DNA of 14,186 nucleotides from Paracoccaceae bacterium (GCA_007131945.1 SLPP01000393.1:1-14186), one strand, 5' to 3'; positions 1 to 6,635 are shown, numbered from the stretch's first letter. Notes: generated by a model not told the origin, from the letters alone. Numbers and translations are program-made.

Positions 1-1196
1 AGGTCGCGGGCCTTGCGCGCCGCCTCGCGCGCCAGCGCCGCCTCGATGATCTTGCCGACGATGATCTTCGCCGGGCCGGGGTTTTCCTCGAACCATTCGG
101 AAAGTTTCTCGGAGAGGAGCGATTCGACTGCCGGGCGGACCTCGGACGAGACGAGCTTGTCCTTGGTCTGGCTGGAGAATTTCGGGTCGGGTACCTTGAC
201 CGAGAGAACGCAGGTCAGCCCCTCGCGCGCATCGTCGCCGGTGAAGCTGACCTTCTCGCGCCTGGCGATGCCGCTTTCTTGCGCGTAGCGCGTGAGCGTG
301 CGGGTAAGCGCGCCGCGGAAACCTGCGAGATGCGTGCCGCCGTCGCGTTGAGGGATGTTGTTGGTGAAGGGCAGCACCGTCTCGTGGTAGCTGTCGTTCC
401 ACCACATCGCCGCCTCGATGCCGATGCCGTCGCGGTCGCCGGCGATGAAGATCGGCTCGGGCATGAGCGGGTGCTTGTGGCGGTCGATCCAGCGGACGAA
501 CTCGCGCACGCCGCCATCGTAGAAGAGCTCCGAGCGCAGGGGCTCGGCCGGGCGACGGTCCTCGAGCACGATGCGGACGCCGGAATTGAGAAAGGCGAGC
601 TCACGCAACCGGTTCTCGAGCGTCTTGAAGCTGTAGTCGAGGTTCGAGAAGGTATCGAGAGAGGCGAGGAAGCGCACCTCCGTGCCCTTGCGGCCCTCGG
701 CCTCGCCCACGACCTTCAGCGGCACGACCGTCTCGCCGCGCTCGAACCGGGCATAGTGTTCCTTGCCGCCGCGCCAGATGCGCAGGTCGAGCCAGTCGGA
801 CAGCGCGTTGACGACCGAGACGCCGACGCCGTGCAGCCCGCCCGAGACCTTGTAGCTGTTCTGGTCGAACTTCCCGCCGGCATGCAGCTGGGTCATGATG
901 ACCTCGGCCGCCGAGACTCCCTCCTCGGTGTGGATGTCGGTCGGGATGCCGCGGCCGTTGTCGGTGACCGAGACGCTGGAATCGTCGTGGATGATGACGG
1001 TCACCGCGTCGGCATGGCCGGCAAGCGCCTCGTCGATGCCGTTGTCGACGACCTCGTAGACCATGTGGTGCAGCCCCGAGCCGTCGTCGGTGTCGCCGAT
1101 ATACATGCCGGGACGCTTGCGCACGGCGTCCAGGCCCTTGAGAACCTTGATCGAATCCGCGCCGTAATCGTCGCGCGGGGCGGGTTGTGCGCTCAT
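1..1196 (-). CDS. gyrB: DNA gyrase subunit B, N-terminal part (cut by window edge)
   Basis: GyrB is the ATPase subunit of DNA gyrase, which with GyrA introduces negative supercoils and relieves torsion ahead of replication forks. Translating from the ATG at 1196-1194 gives [20 protein letters not shown], then the GHKL ATPase core: [14 protein letters not shown] at about residues 47-60 (E48 and N52 match the E. coli catalytic Glu and Mg-binding Asn), DNGRGIP at 79-85, and [15 protein letters not shown] at 119-133, followed by the start of the transducer domain. About 398 codons are visible, roughly half of a typical protein of about 800 residues; the TOPRIM and C-terminal parts lie beyond base 1. 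The start is supported by AGGGA about 8 bases upstream and a good promoter just above it. It is the last gene of the minus-strand dnaA cluster seen here. Identity is secure. Confidence 0.97.
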   Translation of the reverse strand, partial: MSAQPAPRDDYGADSIKVLKGLDAVRKRPGMYIGDTDDGSGLHHMVYEVVDNGIDEALAGHADAVTVIIHDDSSVSVTDNGRGIPTDIHTEEGVSAAEVIMTQLHAGGKFDQNSYKVSGGLHGVGVSVVNALSDWLDLRIWRGGKEHYARFERGETVVPLKVVGEAEGRKGTEVRFLASLDTFSNLDYSFKTLENRLRELAFLNSGVRIVLEDRRPAEPLRSELFYDGGVREFVRWIDRHKHPLMPEPIFIAGDRDGIGIEAAMWWNDSYHETVLPFTNNIPQRDGGTHLAGFRGALTRTLTRYAQESGIARREKVSFTGDDAREGLTCVLSVKVPDPKFSSQTKDKLVSSEVRPAVESLLSEKLSEWFEENPGPAKIIVGKIIEAALAREAARKARD

Positions 1197-1224
1197 GCGG
1201 GCTTTCCCTGACTAACTCGCGCCA

Positions 1225-1253
1225 CTTATAGGCGCATCCGGGGGGATTGTCAC
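1225..1253 (-). promoter_or_regulatory. Probable sigma-70 promoter of gyrB
   Basis: On the minus strand a -35 hexamer GTGACA (1253-1248; 5 of 6 against TTGACA) is followed by exactly 17 bases and a -10 hexamer TATAAG (1230-1225; 5 of 6 against TATAAT). Transcription would begin near 1218 and give a leader of about 22 bases carrying the AGGGA ribosome-binding site. The promoter lies in the 80-base gap between the lysE stop and the gyrB start, so gyrB can be transcribed independently of the recF operon. It is the best promoter match I see in the window. This is pattern matching only, without transcript data. Confidence 0.7.
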
Positions 1254-1276
1254 GCACCAGCCACAAGATTTGGGGG

Positions 1277-1897
1277 TCAGCTGACCGCGATGACCATTGC
1301 CACCGCGATCATCAGCAGACCCGCGATCCGGTTGGTGCGGGCGAGCGCCTCGGGCGAGCGCAGCAGCGCGCGCACCCGCCCGATCATGCCCGCCATGACG
1401 AGGTTGCCGGCCATCGGGATGGCGACCGAAATCGCGAGAACCGCAGCGATGTCTATGCCGGTGATGCGCGAAAGATCGAAGAAGCCCGGCAGCATCCCCA
1501 TGTAGAAGAGGATCGCCTTGGGATTGGCGAGGATCGCGGCGACGCCGGCGAGGAATCCCGCCCAGTGGCCGGGCCGGGTGAGGCGGTTGTTGGCGGCGAT
1601 GCTGCGATGCGCGTGGCGGATGAGCTGCAACCCCATGACCAGGAACATCGCCACCGCGACCCAGCGCAGGAGGTCCATGAAACCGCCATAGACCGAGATG
1701 ATCCAGCTCAGTCCAAAGATCGCCGAGAGCGGCCAGACGATGTCACCGATCGCCACCCCCGCCGCGAGCGGGGCGGCCGAGGCGAAGCCGCCCGAGAGCG
1801 CGCGCGCCGTCAGCGCCACCCAGACCGGGCCGGGCGTCATGAACAGCAGGAAGATCGCTCCGGCATAGAGCGCGAGTTGCCCGAGGGTAACGGTCAT
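1277..1897 (-). CDS. LysE/RhtB-family amino acid exporter
   Basis: A 206-residue polytopic inner-membrane protein of the LysE/RhtB family, whose members export amino acids such as lysine, threonine or homoserine lactone; the substrate here cannot be told. Seen in the sequence: the family TPGP motif at residues 21-24 right after the first hydrophobic segment, the NPKAILFYMGMLPGFF stretch at 125-140, and about six hydrophobic segments (roughly 7-27, 38-62, 68-92, 112-135, 147-170, 186-205). The length is normal for the family. The ATG at 1897-1895 overlaps the TGA of the upstream VOC gene (ATGA), so translation is probably coupled. A 12-base perfect palindrome, GGTCAGCTGACC (1275-1286), spans its stop codon. 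No obvious defects. Confidence 0.9.
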   Translation of the reverse strand: MTVTLGQLALYAGAIFLLFMTPGPVWVALTARALSGGFASAAPLAAGVAIGDIVWPLSAIFGLSWIISVYGGFMDLLRWVAVAMFLVMGLQLIRHAHRSIAANNRLTRPGHWAGFLAGVAAILANPKAILFYMGMLPGFFDLSRITGIDIAAVLAISVAIPMAGNLVMAGMIGRVRALLRSPEALARTNRIAGLLMIAVAMVIAVS

Positions 1898-2331
1898 GGC
1901 GCGGGATCGGAGACGGGCGCCAGACGTCCCTCGGCGTCGAGCGGCCAGAACGGGTTGTGGGCCAGCTCCCAGACATGGCCGTCGGGATCGGCGAAGTAGC
2001 CGGAATAGCCGCCCCAGAAGACCGGCTCCGGCGCCTTCAGCGGCGCCGCGCCGGCCGCGAGCGCGCGCGTCCAGGCGGCGTCAACCGCCGCGCGGTCGGG
2101 GAAGTTCTGCGCCAGCGTTATCGCACCGGTGCCGAGCGCGGCGTCCGGCCGGCCCTGGTCGGCGGCGAGCGCGGCGCGATCGAAGAGCGCGAGCTTCAGG
2201 CCGCCGAGAGCGAAGAAGGCGACGCCCTCGGCGCGCTCGTCCACCTGCCAGCCGAGCGCGGCGTAGAAGGCCAGCGCCCGGTCGAGATCGCCGGTGCCAA
2301 GGGTGATAAGGGTGACGCGCTGCGGGGTCAT
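1894..2331 (-). CDS. VOC-superfamily (glyoxalase/dioxygenase fold) protein of unknown substrate
   Basis: A 145-residue cytosolic protein with the two-module VOC fold: an N-terminal module with LGTGDLDRALAFYAALGW (residues 11-28) and a C-terminal module ending in GYFADPDGHVWELAHNPFWP (111-130). Members of the superfamily include glyoxalase I, extradiol dioxygenases and antibiotic-binding proteins. Aligned by eye to E. coli glyoxalase I, only the last of four metal ligands is kept (E122). The first His is replaced by a Leu near position 8, the His of the second module by an Ala near 70, and I see no equivalent of the second Glu. Metal-dependent glyoxalase activity is therefore unlikely, and no function should be assigned. 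It overlaps recF upstream and lysE downstream by ATGA, so it is the middle gene of a coupled trio. Confidence 0.85.
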   Translation of the reverse strand: MTPQRVTLITLGTGDLDRALAFYAALGWQVDERAEGVAFFALGGLKLALFDRAALAADQGRPDAALGTGAITLAQNFPDRAAVDAAWTRALAAGAAPLKAPEPVFWGGYSGYFADPDGHVWELAHNPFWPLDAEGRLAPVSDPAP

Positions 2332-3425
2332 GACACGGGTTGCCTGTCCAGGATCGACTGCCCGTCCCGTTCGGACAGGGCGAAATGCTGCGCCCGCGCG
2401 CCAAGCGGGGCGAAGAGCGCGGCGTCGGTGCCGGTCAGGAAGGCCTGCGCCCCGAGCCCGCAGATCGCGTCATAGAGCGCCGCGCGGCGGGCGACATCAA
2501 GATGCGCCGCGACCTCGTCCAGAAGCAGGATCGGCGGCGCCCCGGTCCCGGATGCCAGCGCGCGGCCATGGGCGAGGATGGTCGAGATCAGGAGCGCCTT
2601 CTGCTCGCCGGTCGAGCATTGCGCGGCGGGCATGGCCTTCTCGACCCAGATTGCGGCGAGGTCGGCGCGGTGCGGGCCGGTGAGGCTGCGCCCGGCGGCC
2701 ATGTCGGCGCGCCGGCCCTCGGCGAGCGCGGCGGCGAGCGCGCGCTCGTCGGAGGGCGCGGCGTCCTCGAGCGCGAGTTCGGCCACCGGGAAGCCTGCCC
2801 CCTGCTCGGCCACGGCGGCAAGCCGGCCGAGCGTCGCGCGGCGGTTGGCCGCGATCTGCGCCCCGGCCTGCGCCATCTGCGCCTCGAGCGCGAGGTACCA
2901 GGCGCCGTCGCGGGCCTGGTCGCGCAGGAGCCGGTTGCGCTGACGCATGGCCTTCTCATAGGCGAGCGCGGCCTCGGCATGGTCGGGGAAGAAGGCCATC
3001 GCCATCCGGTCGAGGAAGCGCCGCCGCCCCTCGGGGCCCTCGAGCCAGAGCCGGTCCATCGCCGGGGTAAGCCAGAGCATCGGCGCAATCCGGCCGAGCG
3101 CGGATTGCGGCGCGGCCTTGCCGTCGATGCGAAGGAAACGGGGGGCGTCGGGGTCGGCGCCGGTTTCGACCTCGTGCAGCTGCCTCTGCCGGTCGATCGT
3201 GGCGGCGATGCGCCAGCCCAGTGCCTCGGGCCGACGGATCAGTTCCTCGGGCGCGGCGCGACGCAGGCCGCGGCCGGGTGAGAGGAGCGAGATCGCCTCG
3301 AGAAGGTTGGTCTTGCCCGCGCCGTTCGGTCCCGCGAACACGACAGGGCGGCCGTCGAACACAAGCTCCGCGCGCCGGTGCGAACGGAAATGCGAGAGCG
3401 TGAGTTGTCTCAGGTACAGCGCCAT
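2328..3425 (-). CDS. recF: RecF, DNA replication and repair ATPase
   Basis: RecF is an SMC-like ATPase that with RecO and RecR loads RecA at single-stranded gaps and helps restart stalled forks. The 365-residue product shows a Walker A motif GPNGAGKTN at 32-40, the ABC-type signature CSTGEQKALL at 270-279, and the Walker B/D-loop ILLLDEVAAHLD at 299-310, in the right order and spacing. The length suits the family (about 360). I chose the ATG at 3425-3423 because MALYLRQLTLSHFRSHRR matches the usual RecF N terminus. The frame stays open further upstream (to about 3692), but that part overlaps dnaN antisense to its frame and looks non-homologous. No clear Shine-Dalgarno precedes the start; instead there is a small inverted repeat. 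It follows dnaN by 94 bases and overlaps the VOC gene downstream (ATGA). Confidence 0.95.
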   Translation of the reverse strand: MALYLRQLTLSHFRSHRRAELVFDGRPVVFAGPNGAGKTNLLEAISLLSPGRGLRRAAPEELIRRPEALGWRIAATIDRQRQLHEVETGADPDAPRFLRIDGKAAPQSALGRIAPMLWLTPAMDRLWLEGPEGRRRFLDRMAMAFFPDHAEAALAYEKAMRQRNRLLRDQARDGAWYLALEAQMAQAGAQIAANRRATLGRLAAVAEQGAGFPVAELALEDAAPSDERALAAALAEGRRADMAAGRSLTGPHRADLAAIWVEKAMPAAQCSTGEQKALLISTILAHGRALASGTGAPPILLLDEVAAHLDVARRAALYDAICGLGAQAFLTGTDAALFAPLGARAQHFALSERDGQSILDRQPVS

Positions 3426-3460
3426 GGAACAGGGGTTCCGAAGGAATGGGGCGCCGCCCC
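3426..3460 (-). repeat. Two small inverted repeats in the dnaN-recF gap
   Basis: Directly before the recF ATG, GGAAC and GTTCC face each other across four bases (3426-3439). A second GC-rich palindrome, GGGGCGCCGCCCC, follows at 3448-3460. In the mRNA both would form short hairpins just ahead of the recF start, where a ribosome-binding site would be expected and none is obvious. They may limit recF translation or be remnants of a dispersed GC-rich repeat; neither is shown. Confidence 0.4.
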
Positions 3461-3519
3461 CCTCTTGGCCGCACCAGGTCAGCGCCGGGATATCATGGGG
3501 CAGAGGACCGGGTGGCAGG

Positions 3520-4638
3520 TCACACGCGCATCGGCATGACCACGTAGACGGCGCTGCTGTCGCCGCCTTCGCGCACGAGCGCGGGGTCGCCGGCGGAGTT
3601 GAAGAGGAAGACGGCGTTCTCACGGTCGATCTGGCTGGCGATCTCGACAAGGTACTTGGCGTTGAAGCCGATCTCGAGCCGCTCGTCGCCATAGGCCACG
3701 ACCAGTTCCTCGGTCGCTGCGCCGCTGTCGGGGGCGTTGACCGAAAGCGTCAGCGCGTCGTTTTCCATCATCAGCTTGACCGCGCGCGAACGCTCGGACG
3801 AGACCGTCGCCACCCGGTCGACGGCGCGGGCGAATTCCGCGGCATCGATCTCGAGCCGGCGGTAATTGCCCGCCGGGATCACGCGCGTGTAGTCGGGGAA
3901 GGTGCCGTCGATGACCTTGGAGGTGAGCGAGATCTCGGGCGTGGCGAAGCGGATCTTGGTCTCGGAGACCGACACCGCGATCTGCGCGTCGTCCTCCTCG
4001 AGGAGCTTGCGCAACTCATTCACCGTCTTGCGCGGCACGATCACGCCGGGCATCTCCTCGGCCCCCGGCGGCAGCGGCGCGTCGATCCGCGCGAGCCGGT
4101 GCCCGTCGGTCGCCACGCAGCGCAGCACGCGCCCGTCCTCGCCCTCGGCGACGTGGAAATAGACGCCGTTGAGATAGTAGCGCGTCTCCTCGGTCGAGAT
4201 GGCGAATTTCGACTTCTCGAAAAGCCGCCGCAGATCGGCCGCGGGGGCGGAGAAGTTGGTCGTGTATTCGGAGGACGCCATGACCGGGAAATCCTCGCGC
4301 GGCAGCGTGGCCAGCGCGAAGGTGGAGCGCCCGGCCTCTACCGTCAGCCGCCCGGTGCGCGGGTCGTCGGATAGCTGCACCAGCGCCCCGTCGGGCAGCT
4401 TGCGCACGATCTCGTGCAGCATCACCGCCGAGACGGTGGTGGCGCCGGCGCGTTCGATCCTGGCCGGCGCGCGGTCGATCACCTCGATGTCGAGATCGGT
4501 GGCACGGAAGCTGACCGTGTCGCCCTCGGCCTCGATCAGGACATTGGCGAGGATCGGGATCGTGTTGCGCCGCTCGACCACGGATTGTGCCTGGCCCGCG
4601 GCCTTGAGAAGCGTCGCGCGTTCGATGCTGAGTTTCAT
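3520..4638 (-). CDS. dnaN: DNA polymerase III sliding clamp (beta subunit)
   Basis: The beta clamp is a ring-shaped homodimer that tethers DNA polymerase III to DNA and recruits many partners through its hydrophobic pocket. The product is 372 residues, the usual length, and divides into three similar clamp domains (about 1-120, 128-250 and 251-372). It starts MKLSIERATLLKAAGQ and ends VYVVMPMRV; the terminal MPMR stretch is the family hallmark lining the partner-binding pocket. RYYLNGVYFH, ATDGHRLAR and FPDYTRVIP are also typical clamp segments. The ATG at 4638-4636 is preceded by GGGACGGA, a fair ribosome-binding site, although the frame is open upstream. It lies 127 bases downstream of dnaA on the same strand, with hairpins between them, and is followed by recF. 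Identity is secure. Confidence 0.97.
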   Translation of the reverse strand: MKLSIERATLLKAAGQAQSVVERRNTIPILANVLIEAEGDTVSFRATDLDIEVIDRAPARIERAGATTVSAVMLHEIVRKLPDGALVQLSDDPRTGRLTVEAGRSTFALATLPREDFPVMASSEYTTNFSAPAADLRRLFEKSKFAISTEETRYYLNGVYFHVAEGEDGRVLRCVATDGHRLARIDAPLPPGAEEMPGVIVPRKTVNELRKLLEEDDAQIAVSVSETKIRFATPEISLTSKVIDGTFPDYTRVIPAGNYRRLEIDAAEFARAVDRVATVSSERSRAVKLMMENDALTLSVNAPDSGAATEELVVAYGDERLEIGFNAKYLVEIASQIDRENAVFLFNSAGDPALVREGGDSSAVYVVMPMRV

Positions 4639-4687
4639 TCCGTCCCGTCCCTCGCGTGCCGTCCCGCGTCGTGTTTGTGGGCGCGAA

Positions 4688-4755
4688 AGGCCGGCGCTGA
4701 CCCCCGCCAGCCCGGCCTGTCCGCTTTTGTTCCCTGTTTGCGGCCCTTTGGCCGC
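4688..4755 (-). promoter_or_regulatory. Two hairpins in the dnaA-dnaN intercistronic gap
   Basis: Reading in the transcription direction, a perfect 6-bp stem with a 4-base loop (GCGGCC/GGCCGC, 4755-4740) begins about 10 bases after the dnaA stop. Then comes a larger hairpin at 4718-4688: an outer stem of AGGCCGG and CCGGCCT with an inner GCTG/CAGC pairing and one bulged base. The second is followed by TTTCGC, too short a T-run for a strong intrinsic terminator. Together they may cause partial termination or protect mRNA ends, which would set the dnaN:dnaA ratio. The pairing is visible; the role is inferred. Confidence 0.45.
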
Positions 4756-4765
4756 GGCGTCAAGC

Positions 4766-6133
4766 TCAGCTTTGCAGCAACCGGCGCAGCAGTTCGAGGT
4801 CCTCGGCCAGCTGGCTGTCGGTCGCGCGCAACTCCTCGACCTTGCGCACGCCATGCATGATCGTGGTGTGGTCGCGACCGCCGAAGCGGCGCCCGATATC
4901 GGGCAGCGAGCGGGTGGTCAGGCTTTTCGCCAGATACATCGCGATCTGCCGCGGTCGGGCGATGGTGCGCTGCCGCTTGGGCCCGATCATGTCGGAAAGA
5001 CGGATGTTGTAGTGCTCGGCGACCTTGCGCTGGATCTCCTCGACCGTGACCTTGCGATCGGAGGAGCGCAGGATGTCGGCGAGCGTGTCCTGCGCCAGGT
5101 CGAGCGTGATCTCGCGCCCCACGAGGCTGGCAAGCGCGAAAAGCCGGGTCAGCGCGCCTTCGAGGATCCGAACATTGGTGGTGATGCGGTGGGCGAGGAA
5201 TTCGAGCACGCCGTCGCCGATCTGGACATCGCCGTAGTTCGCGCGGTTCAGCGCCACCTTCTGCTGCAGGATGCCGAGGCGCAGTTCGTAATCGGTCGGA
5301 TGCAGATCGACGACGAGGCCACTCTGCAGTCGGCTCTTGATCCGGTCCTCAAGATCCTTGATCTCGCCGGGCGCGCGGTCGGCAGAGATCACGATCTGCT
5401 TGTTCTGGTCGACGAGCGCGTTGAAGGTGTGGAAGAATTCCTCCTGCGTGCTCTCCTTTCCGGAAATGAACTGCACGTCGTCGACCATCAGCACGTCGAC
5501 CGAGCGAAAGAGGTTCTTGAAGTCCATGATCTGGCGTTCGCGCAGGGCGGTGACGAAGCGGTACATGAACTGCTCGGCCGAAAGATAGAGGACGCGCAAC
5601 TCGGGGTTGCGTGCGTTGAGCTCCCAGGCGATGGCATGCATCAGATGCGTCTTGCCGAGCCCCACCCCGCCGTAAAGGAAGAGCGGATTGAAGGTAACCG
5701 AGGCGCCCTCGGCCACACGACGAGCGGCGGCATGGGCGAGCGCGTTGGGCTTGCCGACGACGAAGTTGTCGAAGGTAAAGCGCGAATCGAGCCCGGCGAT
5801 GGAGGTATCGCCCTCCTCGGTGCCGCGGGCGGAGCCGACGAGCGGCGCCGCGGCGAGCGTCCGCTGGAGCTTGTCGTTGCTGCGCACACCTGTCGCGTCG
5901 ACGCTGATCTCGACTCGGCTCACCGACTCGCCAGCGGCGAGGATGCAGCGCAGGATGTGGTCGGCATAGTGCCGGTTCACCCAGTTGGCGACGAAATTCG
6001 TCGGCGCAGAAAGGCGGACGACACCATCACCCGCGCCGGTCAGTTTCAGTGGCGCGATCCAGGTGACGTAGTTGTTGTCCCCGATCACACCCTTGAGCGT
6101 GTTGCGAACCGTACTCCAAGCCGCGTCTGTCAT
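4766..6133 (-). CDS. dnaA: Chromosomal replication initiator DnaA
   Basis: DnaA is the AAA+ ATPase that binds DnaA boxes at oriC, melts the DNA unwinding element and loads the replicative helicase. The 455-residue protein has a domain I starting MTDAAWSTVRNTLKGVIGDN, a short variable domain II (about 85-115), and an AAA+ domain with Walker A GGVGLGKT (155-162) and Walker B VLMVDD (214-219). Domain IV carries the DnaA signature with its DNA-contacting GGRDHTTIMHGVRK (418-431). All key residues are intact and the length is normal. I chose the ATG at 6133-6131 because domain I begins there with the expected motif; GGTGGGG lies some 7-8 bases upstream. The open frame continues to about 6349 without DnaA-like sequence. 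The gene is preceded by a long structured leader and followed by dnaN. Confidence 0.97.
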   Translation of the reverse strand: MTDAAWSTVRNTLKGVIGDNNYVTWIAPLKLTGAGDGVVRLSAPTNFVANWVNRHYADHILRCILAAGESVSRVEISVDATGVRSNDKLQRTLAAAPLVGSARGTEEGDTSIAGLDSRFTFDNFVVGKPNALAHAAARRVAEGASVTFNPLFLYGGVGLGKTHLMHAIAWELNARNPELRVLYLSAEQFMYRFVTALRERQIMDFKNLFRSVDVLMVDDVQFISGKESTQEEFFHTFNALVDQNKQIVISADRAPGEIKDLEDRIKSRLQSGLVVDLHPTDYELRLGILQQKVALNRANYGDVQIGDGVLEFLAHRITTNVRILEGALTRLFALASLVGREITLDLAQDTLADILRSSDRKVTVEEIQRKVAEHYNIRLSDMIGPKRQRTIARPRQIAMYLAKSLTTRSLPDIGRRFGGRDHTTIMHGVRKVEELRATDSQLAEDLELLRRLLQS

Positions 6134-6150
6134 TCTGTTCGACCCCACCG

Positions 6151-6171
6151 CCGCCCGTTCGATGCGGGCGG
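6151..6171 (-). promoter_or_regulatory. Hairpin just upstream of the dnaA ribosome-binding site
   Basis: CCGCCCG (6151-6157) and CGGGCGG (6165-6171) are perfect complements across a 7-base loop. In the dnaA transcript this stem would end one or two bases before the GGTGGGG that appears to serve as ribosome-binding site. There is no T-run, so it is not an intrinsic terminator. A role in controlling dnaA translation or mRNA stability is possible and unproven. Confidence 0.45.
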
Positions 6172-6265
6172 GCTTTCTGCCCGTGTTCGATTGCCGACGC
6201 CCAGCGGCGCCGGGTGCAACCCAAAGGACATCCGATGGGATCTCCGGCCCAAACCGGAACCCCGA

Positions 6266-6283
6266 TGACGCGCGTGACGCGCG
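6266..6283. repeat. Tandem 9-base repeat in the dnaA leader
   Basis: TGACGCGCG occurs twice head to tail with no gap. Each unit also contributes to short palindromes (ACGCGCGT). It could be a pair of protein-binding sites or a chance repeat in GC-rich DNA. Confidence 0.55.
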
Positions 6284-6305
6284 ACAGACGGATACGGGCG
6301 GTCGA

Positions 6306-6329
6306 ATGTGAACGCCACATCGGCGTTCA
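6306..6329. promoter_or_regulatory. Overlapping inverted repeats in the dnaA leader (candidate operator or RNA switch)
   Basis: TGAACGCC (6309-6316) and GGCGTTCA (6322-6329) form a perfect 8-bp inverted repeat with a 5-base spacer. Overlapping it, ATGTG (6306-6310) and CACAT (6316-6320) form a second, mutually exclusive inverted repeat. The site is about 175 bases upstream of the dnaA start. It could be a dimeric regulator operator in DNA or an alternative stem pair in RNA. The pairing is seen directly; function is inferred. Confidence 0.45.
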
Positions 6330-6429
6330 ACCCTTTCAGGCACGCACAACCCTGACGCGAACAGACCCTAGACGACCGGCCTGCTGCAACTGGATCGAAG
6401 CGTCACATCCATCCCCCCCAGGACCATGT

Positions 6430-6512
6430 GAATCGCAACGTGACGCTAGCAAGTAGAGCATGTGCTCGGCAACTGAACATGACACTTGACTCGTCATCAA
6501 ATGGAAAGAATC
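6430..6512. promoter_or_regulatory. Cluster of three GANTC (CcrM-type methylation) sites upstream of dnaA
   Basis: GAATC at 6430-6434, GACTC at 6488-6492 and GAATC at 6508-6512. GANTC is the target of the cell-cycle methyltransferase CcrM in many alphaproteobacteria, and in Caulobacter methylation of such sites near the dnaA promoter affects its transcription. The middle site lies inside the near-palindrome TGACTCGTCA (6487-6496). The sites are certain; their methylation and effect here are inferred. Confidence 0.5.
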
Positions 6513-6572
6513 GGGTTGGGCGTGGGCTTCTTGCCACATCTTATGGTTGTGGTGCGCGGAGAATGCCGTACG

Positions 6573-6601
6573 AAAAAGGCGCGCCGATCGGGGCGCGCCT
6601 T
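6573..6601 (-). terminator. Intrinsic terminator of rpsT
   Basis: A perfect 10-bp inverted repeat: AAGGCGCGCC (6576-6585) and GGCGCGCCTT (6592-6601) separated by 6 bases. In the rpsT transcript the GC-rich stem ends in five U residues (complement of the five A at 6573-6577). It begins about 35 bases after the rpsT stop codon. It should separate rpsT transcription from dnaA. Confidence 0.88.
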
Positions 6602-6635
6602 GCGAATGATCAGCGGTTTTTCTCCGTCGGGCAAG

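Larger units (their letters stand above)
6134..6635. other. 502-base non-coding region between rpsT and dnaA (dnaA leader and promoter region)
   Basis: No credible gene lies here: the short open frames in it show no recognisable protein. It holds the rpsT terminator at one end and the dnaA upstream region at the other. Within it I see an inverted repeat next to the dnaA ribosome-binding site (6151-6171), a tandem 9-mer (6266-6283), an 8-bp perfect inverted repeat (6309-6329), a C7 run (6413-6419), a near-palindrome GAGCATGTGCTC (6456-6467) and three GANTC sites (6430-6512). Part of it (about 6430-6560) is less GC-rich than its surroundings. I found no match to the DnaA box TTATCCACA or a close variant, so there is no support for placing oriC here. 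No near-consensus dnaA promoter could be chosen. Confidence 0.7.

Noticed and set aside
279..1211. A 310-codon plus-strand frame opposite gyrB
   Set aside because: Antisense shadow of the conserved GyrB ATPase domain, without family features.
1275..1286. Palindrome GGTCAGCTGACC at the lysE stop codon as a terminator
   Set aside because: No T-run follows on the minus strand; a 12-base palindrome can arise by chance.
4199..6268. A 689-codon open frame on the plus strand across dnaA and the end of dnaN
   Set aside because: It is antisense to dnaA, whose protein is unmistakable. High GC in third positions removes stop codons from the opposite strand. The translation has no recognisable domain.
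6134..6635. Placing oriC upstream of dnaA
   Set aside because: No DnaA-box matches were found by eye, and in alphaproteobacteria oriC is often not next to dnaA.
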